Source: Saccopteryx bilineata
Taxonomy: Eukaryota > Chordata > Mammalia > Chiroptera > Emballonuridae
Direction: 5' to 3'
NCBI RefSeq assembly: GCF_036850765.1
Contig: NC_089492.1
Span: 103,249,022-103,313,021 of the forward strand
Length of the DNA: 64,000 nt
A model generated the notes under the pieces. The model was not told where the DNA came from. It ran no database searches and saw only the letters and a list, made by a program, of their open reading frames with translations. The position numbers and the translations under genes are program-made. This document shows, piece by piece, positions 25,200 to 36,016 of the stretch. Position 1 is the stretch's first letter. Each line of letters starts with the position of its first letter.

Positions 25200-25498
25200 C
25201 CCTGACCAGTTGGCTCAGTGGATAGAGTGTAGGCCCAGAGTGTGGGTGTCCCAGGTTTGATCCAAGACAGGGCACACAAAAGTGAGCATCTGCTTCTCTT
25301 TCCCTCCCTCTCCCCTTCTCTCCTTCGTCTCCTCCCACAGCCAGTGGCTTGAATGGTTTGAGTGTTGGCCCTGGGTGCTGAGGATAGTTTGGTTGATTCA
25401 AGCATTGGCCTTAGACAGGAGTTGCTGGGTGGATCAGGGCCCGCATGCAGGAGTCTATCTCTCTATCTCCCCTCCTCTCATTAAAAACAAAACAAAAC
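25200..25498 (+). mobile_element. VES-type tRNA SINE, long form (type A), diverged
   Basis: It starts ccctgaccagttggctcagt, has a B-box-like 'ggtttgatcc' and CT-rich stretch, and ends in a short AAAAC-rich tail. Another SINE was inserted at or next to this tail. Confidence 0.85.
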
Positions 25499-25499
25499 A

Positions 25500-25859
25500 G
25501 CCTGGCCAGGCGGTGGCGCAGTGGATAGAGCGTCAGACTGGGATGCAGAAGACCCAGGTTCGAGACCCCGAGGTCACCAGCTTGAGCGCGGGCTCATCTG
25601 GTTTGAGCAAAAAGCCCACCAGCATGAACCCAAGGTTGCTGGCTCCAGCAAGGGGTTACTCGGTCTGCTGAAGGCCCGTGGTCAAGGCACATATGAGAAA
25701 GCAATCAATGAACAACTAAGGTGTTGCAACGCGCAATGAAAAACTAATGATTGATGCTTCTCATCTCTCTCCATTCCTGTCTGTCTGTCCCTTTCTATCC
25801 CTCTCTCTGACTCACTCTCTGTCTCTGTAAAAAATAAAATAATAATTAAAAAAAAAAAA
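25500..25859 (+). mobile_element. VES-type tRNA SINE, type B
   Basis: It starts cctggccaggcggtggcgca and continues 'gtggatagagcgtcagactg', a B-box-like 'ggttcgagacc', the body 'agcaaggggttactcggtct', 'caatcaatgaacaactaagg', a CT-rich end and an A tail. It follows the SINE at 25200 in the same orientation, tail to head. Confidence 0.93.
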
Positions 25860-25869
25860 TCACACACAC

Positions 25870-27980
25870 AAAAGCAAAAAGCAAAGCTGTCTCTAAGACA
25901 CATAGACTGAGTCCTCAGCTGGCCTCTCCCTAGATCACAGATCCTGAGGCCCCCACAGCACCCAGCCTTGAGTTAAGGACCTGTCACCTCTGCAGGGAAA
26001 CATTCCATCAGATCAGCTCACACTGGGGTTGGAACATAGGCCTGAGAAAGCCAGAAACAAACACCAGCCTAGAGCACACTCCTACCTCTTGTGCAACTGG
26101 GCAAACCCACTGCCTTCCTCTCCTTCTACCTTACATTGATTTTCATCTCAGAGCTCTCAGAGTCCTTCCATGCCCCAGGTCTCAGTCCCAGGACTACCTG
26201 GTACACCTTGATTTGTTTCAGTAACTTAAACCCTCGGAGCAGATCCTCCCCTTCCTAAAAGTGCCACAGGCTTGGTATGCAAATTTAGCACCTGCTGCCT
26301 TCCCCACAGCCACCACCACTTCATCAAGCAACTGCCAAGCTCCTTGTCCGTGCAATCACAGGAGAAGGTGACACAGCTCCATGTGCCCACAGGGCTAGAG
26401 CCAAGGCCCACATGGATCAGAATATCCACCACACCCTCCCCCGGAATCATGGGTGACTACTGACCCCACACTTGGGCATCTGGCTGCCCAGAAGTGTGGA
26501 AGCCTGCTTTAGAGTACAGCAACATCTTCTCTAAACTGTGGCCTGGCCCCCAAATGGCAGTCTTCACCCCACCCTCACATGGGACTCTCGGCTCCTAGCT
26601 AAACGTCCAGCAATAGCATACCCCCAGCACCCCTGAATATCAAGGGCCCACAGAGACTGCCTGATGAACACACCTGGCAGGGAAAGAACGTTCTCAGGCC
26701 CAGCGAGAGAATCAAGCTGACAGCGAGGACCAGTGCCACCTTTCCTCCACAGCTCCAGCCCTGAGCCCAGGACAGGGGAGGAGGGATGGCAGAGGATCAG
26801 GAATGTGCCTATGGTAGTGGTAGGAAGTGGCTCTGATGGTCCAAGACCCTTTCTGACCTTTCAACTGGAAATTTCTGCCCCCCACTAGGATATTTCTCGC
26901 CCCGAACACTCTAACCTCATTTTGCACCATCAACAGATTCCTGAAAAGATGCCGGGAAATCGGTTTGGGGGTAATCATGCCCTGTTCTGAACACCCAGTG
27001 GGGAATGCTGTGTTGAAATACATCTCCAGTAAATCCTTTCATACGGAAACACCCACCACCCTATACCCCCCTCTTCCTGCAAAGATCAGGGGAGCTTCTC
27101 TAGGATGCTCCTAAATTAATGTCTGCTCCCTTCTAGGTTCACCTGGATGGAAATGGAAGGCAGGCTGGGGACCCTCCATCTCAGAGGACATAAAGAACAA
27201 ATAACGAGACTTTTGCCCTTTGCTGCAGGACCTGAGGCCCTGCAGCGCAGTGAGTCACAGGCCGTGAGTCAGCCCCGCATTGTTTCTGTTCATGATCCCA
27301 GGAGGAAGCAGTCAGGCTGCAGGAGAAGTTGGTTTTTCTCAGCTCGCTCTGGGCATGTGAGTTTACGGGTATGGGTGTGTGTATGGTGTATGCGTATGTG
27401 TGTATCCATGTGTGCAAGTGTGTACACGTGTGCTTGAACCCCCTTGAGAGCACACGGGGCAGCATATACCTAAAAAATTACTATTTCCTAACACAGTTGG
27501 AGTAAAAGTAATTGTTCTTCAATCACAAGCTCAATAAAGATAACGGGGTCGTGGGCAATAGAAGCATCCACCTCTGGACCCACTCCTTAGTGGTCCAGGG
27601 GGATGGAGGGCTGTCCACTCAGCACTGCACCCACTCCACTCCCTCTTCCTGCGAGCTGCCCTGCACCCACCACTTGTCGACTTTGTCCGTATAGCATGTC
27701 CCCTGCCCCTGCCCCTGGACACAGTTTACAAGGCCAGGAGTAGGCACAGAACCAGGAAATGGGAACTGGGACTAAGATTCCGCCCTTGATCCAACTGTCC
27801 CCCTGACCAGAAGCCATATAAAGTTGAGGCTGTGGGTGGCTGTTTTCCCCACTCTGTAGACTAGAAAGCAGAGAACACAGCTACCAGAAAAGAGAAGAAC
27901 GAAGCAGGTGCCCAAAGGAGCAGGGAAGGGAGAGGTTTTCTGAGCACACAGTCCCCCATGCTCTGCCCAGATCCTGCTGC
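25870..27980. other. Intergenic, imperfect (TG)n
   Basis: No gene is recognised. A degenerate TG/TGTA stretch lies at 27362-27432. Short frames on both strands lack support. Confidence 0.4.
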
Positions 27981-27984
27981 TCCC

Positions 27985-28235
27985 CACCCACCTGGTCCTC
28001 ATCCTGCAGGACCAGCTAAGGGGTCACCTCCTCAGCAAGGCCTTTCCCAAATCCACCCCAGCAGGGCACCACCTTTCTCCTCTGAGTCACCCCCTCTCTT
28101 CTAACCAGTCACCTCAAAACTGGTTGGATTCTGTTTACTCACAAAACTGAGCTTCTTAAAGGCAGAGCTGTGGCTCATTTATCTTTATACACCTGGCACA
28201 GCGGGTGCATGTAATGGGTGCTTATAATACTTCTG
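27985..28235 (+). repeat. L2 LINE 3' region
   Basis: The phrases 'agcaaggcctttcccaaatc', 'ttctgtttactcacaaaact', 'cttcttaaaggcagagctgt' and 'acacctggcacagcgggtgc' follow the conserved L2 3' end in plus orientation. Confidence 0.7.
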
Positions 28236-28599
28236 GGTTAACGTCCCAAGGCTAGTGTTGACCTTGACCCTCTCTGTTCCCTATAGTTAGTGGAAAGAGC
28301 CAGGTTCAACCTTGGTGTTGGTGCTTTCTTTCTCTGCAGAAGCCTGAGTCCCCCTCGGCTTACAGGGTTGAGAGCAACTGGTCTCCTTCACTTTTCTCCC
28401 CCACTCTGTCCTGGGAAACCAAGGCAGGAAAGCATCTGTTTTCTGATCTGGGGGAAATTCTGAAGACATGAATCCTGTAAGCTGAAGGGCTTGTCTCCTA
28501 ATTGGTTGTAATGTTTGGCTACCAGGAACTATTGCCCCCTGGAGCTGGCTTCAGGAACTGCAGTTTAAGAAATTCAGGGAGCCTTAACCCAAGCATGAG

Positions 28600-28975
28600 G
28601 GAGGGCCTTAGCAATCTCCAAAAACATTTTCTATACAAATTTGGGTACATATACACTCTTATAAATACAAAACCAAACTGTACAACCTCTCTTTGTAACC
28701 TATTTTTTTATTCAGCAATATATTACAAACATTTTTTCATGTTAATAAACCTAGATCTAAAACTTCATTTGCTGCTGGTACAATTTCCCTTGTAAAGATG
28801 TGACAGAGTTAGAGGCATGTGCCTGGTTCTTGGGCATTTAGCTTATTTGCAATTTTGACACTGAAAACAACACTATGAAGGACTGCCATTGTACATACAT
28901 CTTGCCTGATGATCTCCATTAGATAAGTTACTGACAGTAGCATTGCCAGACTAAAAAAGGGTAGGCATTAGGGTT
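28600..28975. repeat. Decayed LINE-like fragment
   Basis: 'ttcagcaatatattacaaac', 'tttcatgttaataaacctag' and 'gccattgtacatacatcttg' resemble the repeated 'probe-to-terminus' text of old L1-type elements. It is strongly diverged, without open frame. Confidence 0.4.
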
Positions 28976-29214
28976 TTTTAAGTTTTTTGAGGCATCACCT
29001 AACTGCTCTGCCAGAGAAAACTGTAGTAGTAAGCCCTGCCTCCCCCACCTCAGGCAGCCTGTGAGAGTGCACTTTCCCTCCCACTTATGTCCTATGATCC
29101 TGCAAATGGTTTTCAAAGAGTCAGTCATAAGTAAGATATTTTTCCCTCCTGAGCTTAAAATATGGCTTCATGGGAGAAAACCCCCACTCTCTGGGGAGGG
29201 ACTGAGCGTGAGAC

Positions 29215-29400
29215 CTGGGCACTCTCACGTAATCCCACGAGGTAGATGTTATGTTTCCCACCTGACAGATGAACAAGTGGAGATTCAGAGAAGTTGGGTA
29301 ACTTGTCCAAGATGACACAGCAAGAAGTGGCCAGAGTCATGTTCTGACCCCAGGTCTGAATATAAGGCCCAAGACTTCTCTCCTTATAGCACCTAGAGAC
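29215..29400 (-). repeat. MIR SINE
   Basis: Plus-strand text 'cccacgaggtagatgttatg', 'ctgacagatgaacaagtgga', 'gtaacttgtccaagatgaca' and 'ccccaggtctgaat' is the MIR consensus read in minus orientation. Confidence 0.8.
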
Positions 29401-30428
29401 ACAGAACAACCTGGCCCTAATCTATGCCTTCAAGTCTCACCTCTTCCTGGATCCAGCAAAGTCCCCGCCCTTTAGTCACACTGGTGGCCTTCAAAGGGTG
29501 GACACCCCATGTGAGCACAGGCACCACTGGATGGTGGAATCAGAGATGATTTTTCTTATTGTTTATCTGTACTTCCCACCATGACAATATTTGGCTTATT
29601 TAATAAAGAAACAGTGGGGGGTTTTAATAATAAAAAAAAAAACCATTGTCAAGATTCTTTTGGAGAGAAGAGTCCCTTCCAGTGTTTGCCAATGTGTGTG
29701 TGTGCGCGCACGTATGCTGTGAGAACCTGGGGTTGGTGGGCCACGGTTATAGGTGGAGGAAGAAGAGCAGTCCAGAAATATCACGTGACCTACCAAGGGG
29801 TGACTAGGGCTAAGCCCACCCACAGTCAAGTCTCCCACACCAGGCCACTGGCCTCTGAAAATGTCCCAGAGCTATTGCTGGCCTCTCTCTCCCGCAGGGA
29901 CTTAACCCGACACACACACACCTCAGGCTGGCTATCTCCATACAGAGCCTCCACCAGCCAGGCCCCGGGGAAACAGCTGGAACCAAATGACTTCAGTGGC
30001 TGCAGCTAAATGGCCCAACCTTCCAAAATAAGCAAAGGGGAGCCGAGGGACCCAAGACTGCCAGGTTCAGTGAGGGAGTCAGCGGAGGGCAATAAGGCAG
30101 GACAGAGCCTGAGCACATGTACCTCAGAGGGAGCCAGGATACACCAAGGACTAGGGTAAGAAAATGATAGAGATTGGGGGATAGACTGGAGGGCAGAGCA
30201 GGGACTTCCTCTACTAGACCCCACATCCACTCACATATCCCAGAACACACACTCTTTGTGGGACTCCCACAATATATTTAAGGCTTAGGGGAAATGCAGT
30301 ATATTGGGTGAGTGGGTGGCTGGCTAGCTGGCTAAGCAAAGCAATGAACGCATATATTGATGGATATATCAATTCCTTTGGAGGTCAATAACACCAAGGT
30401 GAATCAAGAGTCATAAAGATGTTGACAC
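29401..30428. other. Intergenic, no gene recognised
   Basis: Short frames on both strands are unsupported. A poly-A stretch with AAT units is at 29620-29642. Confidence 0.4.
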
Positions 30429-30617
30429 TTGCCAGACCTGTACTGGCGCAGTAGATGTAGTGTCGATGGAATGCTGAGGTCGCCAGTTCAGAACCCCGGG
30501 CTTGCCTGGTCAAGGCACATACAAGAAGCAACAACTACGAGTTCATACTTCCAGCTCCTCACCACACCTCCTTCTCTCCTCTCTCTAAAATTAATAAATC
30601 TTTAAAAAAGAAAAAAA
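30429..30617 (+). mobile_element. VES-related tRNA SINE, short form (type C)
   Basis: 'ctggcgcagtagatgtagtg', 'gctgaggtcgccagttcaga', 'cttgcctggtcaaggcacat', a CT-rich stretch and an A tail follow the short form. A 14-base duplication, aaagatgttgacac at 30415-30428 and aaagatgttcacac at 30618-30631, flanks it with one mismatch. Confidence 0.88.
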
Positions 30618-30880
30618 AAAGATGTTCACACACATTGAGTCCTTAATCCTATTCCTGTGAATTTGCTCTAAGGAAACAATTCAGGGGAAGAAAACTGCCC
30701 CGGCCTGAAAAGTTTGCAATAGAGTTGCTTCTAATATAGCAAAACCAGAGTGACCTCCATGCACAAAAACCTGAGGCTGATGAGTAAACCGTGGAAAAAT
30801 ATTACGCAGCCATTCAAGTATAAAGTGTAGCCAGACAACAGTATGTAAATATATTGTAAAATTTGTAAGTTTGGAGTTAT
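30618..30880. repeat. Decayed LINE-like fragment
   Basis: 'ttgctctaaggaaacaattc', 'cttctaatatagcaaaacca' and 'attacgcagccattcaagta' follow a common old LINE-derived order. It lies between two SINEs and has no open frame. Confidence 0.45.
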
Positions 30881-30897
30881 GTTAAAAGTCAGGTGGA

Positions 30898-31268
30898 GCC
30901 CTGGCCGGCTGGCTCAGTGGTAGAGCGTCGGCCTGGCGTGCAGGTTTCCCGGGTTTGATTCCCAGCCAGGGCACACAGGAGAGGCGCCCATCTGCTTCTC
31001 CACCCCTTCCCCTCTCCTTCCTCTCTGTCTCTCTCTTCCCCTCCTGCAGCCAAGGCTCCATTGGAGCAAAGTTGGCCCGGGCGCTGAGGATGGCTCCATG
31101 GTCTCTGCCTCAGGGGCTAGAATGGCTCTGATTGCAACAGAGCAATGCCCCAGAAGGGCAGAGCATCGCCCTCTGGTGGGCGTGCCGGGTGGATCCTGAT
31201 CGGGCGCATGTGGGAGTCTGTCTGACTGCCTCCCTGTTTCCAGCTTCAGAAAAATACACACACACACA
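30898..31268 (+). mobile_element. VES-type tRNA SINE, long form (type A)
   Basis: This is the best preserved long copy: gccctggccggctggctcag, a B-box-like 'gggtttgattccc', a CT-rich run, 'aaggctccattggagcaaag', 'cagagcatcgccctctggtg', 'gcgtgccgggtggatcctga', then an ACAC/A tail. A 14-base duplication, aaaagtcaggtgga at 30884-30897 and aaaaggcaggtgga at 31269-31282, flanks it with one mismatch. Confidence 0.95.
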
Positions 31269-31282
31269 AAAAGGCAGGTGGA

Positions 31283-31880
31283 AAAGTATTTTGGTGGAAA
31301 GAACAGCACAGACTCAGATATTAGATCTGTATGCAGGGCCACTCTCATCTCAGACATGCTGTTTAACACCTTCAGCCTCATTTTCTATGTCCCTGAAGTA
31401 GGGACAACAAGCAAACTCCATCTCCTGGTGGGGAGGAACTGCAATAACTCTTTATTTGGGGGGGGGGGACTTTTGAAACTGTAAAGCTCATTACACCCTA
31501 GTCAAAATTACATAAGCCTCTGTGTGGAGATCAGAAAGCAAGCAAAACAAACACAATGTGGGGTTAGATCTATTATTCAAAGAAGCACAAATTAAAACAA
31601 AAAATAATGCACCTATATCAGATTGCCCAAACAAACAAATTACAAGAAACACAGACAGAATGTCTTCCACATCTGATTAAATTAAAGCTGAACCCTGACT
31701 TGAGCTTCCTGAACATTTCTGTGTATCTCCGTCAGGCAGAGCGGGTCATGGACATGGCAGGTGAGACTGTGCAGGGCTCTGAGGCCTCCTGTTCCCTGGA
31801 AAAGGAATGATAAATTCAGAGTCACTGAGCATGGTGCTCCCGCCATGGGCCGGCGTGTCCGTGGACATTGAAATGATAAC
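31283..31880. other. Intergenic, no gene recognised
   Basis: A run of nine or ten G occurs at 31459-31468. Nothing else is identifiable. Confidence 0.4.
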
Positions 31881-31884
31881 AGAC

Positions 31885-32100
31885 GCTTACACCCTGTTTG
31901 CTCTGGGCTGGGAACTTAGTGCTTTTTATGTTAACTCAAATAATCCTCCTAACAGCCCATTGAGAATGATACTATTAGCCACACTTGACAGATGGGAACA
32001 CTGAGCATGTAGTTAGGTAACTGGGCCCAAGATCAGCCACGGGTCGCTGGCAGAGCCATGATTACAAGCCTCACCACCTCCCACACACTCTCCCTGACAC
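31885..32100 (-). repeat. MIR SINE
   Basis: 'gctgggaacttagtgctttt', 'actcaaataatcctcctaac', 'cttgacagatgggaacactg' and 'gatcagccacgggtcgctgg' read as MIR in minus orientation. Confidence 0.75.
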
Positions 32101-33420
32101 GCCTGCGTCAGTCTCCCGGGCTCACCTCGGAATAGTTGCAGAAATGCAGGGCTCTTTCCAGAAGACAAAACCCATCAGCTCCTCAGCAGTTGGCCATTTT
32201 CCCCTGGTGAGCTGGTGTCTTTGCTGTACTGGAGCAGTGCTCCTGGCCTGACCAACCCTGGGAATTCACGCCCCATTCTTTCTTCCCAGGTACCCTGCTC
32301 CGTCATCTCCAGGCCCCTGGGTTCTGAGCTCTGTCTTCCAGCCCCAAGCTCCCCAGCCAGAGCTCTCTCCCTCCAAGACGCCACTCAGGAGAACACTCCA
32401 GAAGGCGCCTTCATCCTCCAGCGCAGGGGCCTGAGGGCCCAGGGTCACCTGCTCAACTTCCCTGAACCCTCGCTTCCTCACCTGTGCATTGAAAGAAGGA
32501 TATGTATTTTATTCCAAGGTCTAACGACCACAGAGGGCTGCAGCTGAGGTGAAAGGGTAGTCTGAGGGGTTACAAGGGCCATTCAGGCTGCTGCCCTAGG
32601 GGTTCCCATATCAGGTGGGCGGGAGAGGCCTTGGTGTAGACAGCACTCAGGAGAGGAAAAGAGCTTCTCAGCACGGAAAGGGAGGAGGCCTCACATTCCC
32701 ACCAACCCTATTTGCAGTTCATTGGAATTCAGCTCTCAAGTATTTACTGAGCTCCTGCTGCTGAGGAAACTGTGGCTGTGCGCGCACGCGCGGTTTGGTC
32801 AGGGACGGGGGCCGGAAGCCGCATGCAGGTGGCTCAAATAAACCATCGCCTGGTAGGCACAATGTTTTTCAAATCCATGGCCTCCTTTGACCCTCTGAGT
32901 AACCCCAAAGGGTAAAAAGAGTCACCTCTTTCACAAACCAGGAAGCAGAAGTCATTGGGAGCTTTTCCTTCCGTACTGCCCCACTAGGTCTGGCCTGAGA
33001 CGGGAGGAGGTGCTCTCCAGGGACGTGGGTCTTGGCCGGGTCAGCTGGCCTGGATGGATGGACATTTCATAGCCTTTCCATTACTCACTGACTGAGCATA
33101 TGACTGGGCTCCCCACAGGCAGTACCACTAAGCACAGGAGGAAATGGGAGGGCTGTGACACAGAAGCTAAAGCCTCAGTTACCCTTCGTGACAGGAATAT
33201 AGGACATTTTTATGAAGAGAGAAATTTTTTGCCTCATAAATCACACTTACAAGAAATCAGCCTGAGCTGGTGCCATGGTGACAGCCAGAGGCAGCCTCCC
33301 CAGCGGGCATCACCCCAGCCTCACCCCTGCTCATTTAACCCGTGCTCACCGGGGCCACATAGGGTCAGCCAGGGCCAGGGTTAGGCCAAGACAGGCAGCA
33401 AGAAGGGCTGGAGCTCAGGT
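32101..33420. other. Intergenic, no gene recognised
   Basis: A weak MIR-type passage is at 32860-32960 ('ctttgaccctctgagtaacc'). A short CG-alternating run (gcgcgcacgcgcg) is at 32780-32792. No gene is supported. Confidence 0.4.
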
Positions 33421-33421
33421 A

Positions 33422-33995
33422 CATCCCTGGTTCCCAACTTTGGTTGCTGGTGGGTATCAACTGTGGAAGCAGAGATGTGGGAGTCAGAATTTAACAGGCC
33501 CTGTCTCCTGGGTCCCACCCCAAAAGGTTCTGATGTCATCGGTCAGTGGCAGCCTGGGCATTGGGAGCTCTAAAAGCCACCTGTGGGGAAGCAGCTGTGT
33601 TAGGCCTCCTCGCTGGTTTACTGGCTGCAAGCACTTTTCCTCGCAGGTGCGTGAGCACGTGGCAGTGTCACCTGTGTATGGCCTAGGTAAGGTTATGGTG
33701 CTTTCCCTCAGTGGAGATTCCCCTAGATCGCTCTCCCACCACTGCGAGGAGCAGTATTCCTGCTCCCTTGCCCTTCACTGCGAAAAGCAGGCTTTCCTTT
33801 GTTTATTAGCCCTTTCCTTTTTGTTTATTTGCTCCCCTATCTTTGTGAGCCTCCAATAAATGGGTATGGCCCAACGCTTTCCAGCTCCACAGTTCCTCTA
33901 CCATCTGCCCAAATCCCATGAGAACTTGCCTGGCCTTGGCCACTAGCCTTACACCACCCAAGTGATTCTGATATACTGTCCAGATTGAGGGCTAA
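33422..33995. mobile_element. MER5-like hAT-Charlie remnant, split by an LTR
   Basis: The left part (33422-33581) reads 'ggttcccaactttggttgct', 'ggtcccaccccaaaaggttc', 'gggcattgggagctctaaaa'. The right part after the LTR (33953-33995) reads 'caagtgattctgatatactg'. Together they keep the MER5 order across the insertion, which shows that the LTR at 33582-33952 entered this older transposon. Confidence 0.6.
33582..33952 (+). mobile_element. Solo LTR of an endogenous retrovirus, copy 1
   Basis: It begins TGTGGGG and ends CTTACA, and is bounded by a perfect 5-bp duplication, ccacc, at 33577-33581 and 33953-33957. It carries an AATAAA signal at 33855-33860 near its 3' part. A second LTR of the same family lies at 34586-34938, but each has its own flanks and the sequence between them is not retroviral, so they are separate solo LTRs. 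The family was not identified; 5-bp duplications are usual for class III-type and some other elements. Confidence 0.8.
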
Positions 33996-34585
33996 ATAAG
34001 CCGTAGCCTGCCTGCCAATCAGTGACTCAAACTGCAAGCTTTTTGCAAGTATTGTACAACCTGACAGGGGGACCCAGAAATAGGATACATAGAGAAGTAG
34101 TTTCTGCCCAGGCTCATGAAGCCATATTGCTGACTCCCATACCCCATGGGTGACAAAGTCCCTGGGAAGAGGCCTCGGTGCAGGATGCAGAACCTTGGGG
34201 AGCTGCGCCCAATCCGAGCCCAGATGCTGAATCTGTTTTGGGGTTCCCACCAATGCACAAAAACATTGCCCCTCGTGCAGTGGTCATATATGCATGCATA
34301 CTTTTCGTCCTGCTTTCTGGCTCCTCTGCCCTCCGCCAAATGTCCTCAGGGCAGCAGACGCAGCTGCCACGGGAGCTTCTTTCACTCCATTTACAAACCT
34401 TTGCTGACCATTTGAGGCACATAGTGAGCACCAGGACTGCACTGGGCAATGGCCTGATATGGAGCAGGAACATAGGAGTCAACAAAACTTCCTCAAGCAC
34501 ACAGCAATTCGTATCTCTTAGCAAGTGGAATCCATGCCTGTGATGAGCTGCCTCAGGCGGTGCACACAGAGATTCCGACGAGCCT
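33996..34585. other. Spacer between two solo LTRs
   Basis: No retroviral domain or primer-binding site is seen. Frames of 121 and 173 codons on opposite strands overlap one another and have no domain. Confidence 0.45.
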
Positions 34586-34938
34586 TGTGGGGCAGCTATG
34601 TTAGGCTTGCTCACGGGTTTACCAGGTGCAAGCACTTTGCTTGATTAGTGTGTGAGCACGTGTGCATAGCCTATGTGAGGTTACGGGTGCTTCCCCTGGG
34701 GGGTGATTCTCCCAGATGGCTCTCCTGCCACCGTGAGGTATGGTTTTCCTTGCTCCCTTACCCTCGCTGCAAATAGCAGATTTTTGTTTATTAACTCTTT
34801 CTCTTTTGTTTATTTGCTCGCCTGTCTTTGTGAGCCTCCATTAAACAGGTATGGCCTGATACTTTCTGGCTCTGCAGTTCCTCTACTGTCTGCCCAAATC
34901 CAATGTGAACCTGCCTGGCCGTGGCCACCGGCATTACA
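34586..34938 (+). mobile_element. Solo LTR of an endogenous retrovirus, copy 2
   Basis: It begins TGTGGGG and ends CATTACA and is collinear with copy 1 throughout ('gtttatttgctcgcctgtct', 'ttgtgagcctccattaaaca'). The poly(A) signal position has changed to ATTAAA. The flanks agcct (34581-34585) and agact (34939-34943) match in four of five bases, as expected of an ageing target duplication. Confidence 0.75.
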
Positions 34939-34943
34939 AGACT

Positions 34944-35363
34944 CTAGCCATTCGTGTTCTTTCAATGAAATTGCAGGCAGTTTCCATAGCTTTCCAGTTA
35001 TTCTTGGGTATTTGTAAATAATCCCATATTTTATAATAAAAAGTCTACCTCAACTGAATCTCAAAACCCCAGACTCTCACCCAGTTTAAATGTCTACCCT
35101 TCCCCCTGGCGGGGAGATCAGCCCCGAGCTGGCTTGGGTTCAAAGGTGAGCCAGTGTTCAATGCTGGCTCTGGGGAAGATTCGTGCACTATTAGAGACTC
35201 CCCATGACTGGGGAGCCCGGATTTAACAATGTTTCCTCCTGAACTGACACAACAGCATAATCCCTGTTCAATATTCAGATCCTGAAATGATATTCAGACT
35301 TCTGAGGGTTGTTGATGTTGTTTGTTTCTAGTAAAAGCATTTAAAGATACAAATTTTCATCAG
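34944..35363. other. Intergenic, no gene recognised
   Basis: Nothing identifiable beyond AT-rich sequence at the left and right edges. A possible eroded SINE-like phrase sits near 35100-35200 but cannot be assigned. Confidence 0.35.
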
Positions 35364-35380
35364 AGTACAGCTTATTTTAT

Positions 35381-35541
35381 GTATTTTTTTTATAGAAAGA
35401 GAAAAAAAACCCAATTTGTTGTTCCATTTATTTATGCATTCCCTGGTAAATTTTTGTATGTGCCCTGACAGGGGATCAAACCCACAACCTTGGTGCATAG
35501 GGACAATGCTCTAACCAACTGAGCTACCTGGCCGGAGCCCC
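35381..35541 (-). mobile_element. tRNA-derived SINE, type D
   Basis: On the minus strand it starts ggctccggccaggtagctca, 'gttggttagagcattgtccc', a B-box-like 'gggtttgatccc', and ends in an A tail. A perfect 17-bp duplication, agtacagcttattttat, flanks it at 35364-35380 and 35542-35558. Confidence 0.92.
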
Positions 35542-35677
35542 AGTACAGCTTATTTTATTGCAGTTATATTCACTGCTTTCCCTACCTTTCAATAATTGTA
35601 TAATTCATACACTCATTGTATAATTCATACATGTAGAAATGCATTCATTAAATCAGTCAACAAATATTTATCTAGTG

Positions 35678-36008
35678 CAGGGGTCCTCAAACTTTTTAAA
35701 CAGGGGGCCAGTTCACTGTCCCTCAGACTGCTGGAGGGACGGACTATAAAAAAAACTATGAACAAATCCCTATGCACACTGTATATATCTTATTTTAAAG
35801 TAAAAAAACAAAATGGGAACAAATACAATATTTAAAATAAGGAAAAAGTAAATTTAAATCAACAAACTGACCAGTATTTCAATGGGAACTATGCTCCTCT
35901 CACTGACCACCAATAAAAGAGGTGCCCCTTCCGGAAGTGCAGCGGGGGCCAGATAAATGGCCTTAGGGGGCCGCATGTGGCCCGCGGGCCGTAGTTTGGG
36001 GACCCCTG
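35678..36008 (-). mobile_element. Non-autonomous hAT element, GGGGTCC family, copy 1
   Basis: The 331-bp element has terminal inverted repeats CAGGGGTCCTCAAACT and AGTTTGGGGACCCCTG and a perfect 8-bp duplication, atctagtg, at 35670-35677 and 36009-36016. It has no transposase frame. It is nearly the reverse complement of the copy at 62650-62979. The GC-rich arm ('gccgcatgtggcccgcgggc') lies on the right side here. It interrupts an old mammalian repeat ('caacaaatatttatctagtg', then 'ccttctgtatacctgacat'). Confidence 0.93.
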
Positions 36009-36016
36009 ATCTAGTG

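Noticed and set aside
30898..30970. A tRNA gene, suggested by A- and B-box-like text
   Set aside because: The text is the head of a SINE: it continues into the SINE body and tail, is flanked by a target duplication, and many copies occur in the window.
33582..34938. A short provirus bounded by two LTRs
   Set aside because: Each LTR has its own 5-bp flanks, an older element continues across the first, and the sequence between is not retroviral.
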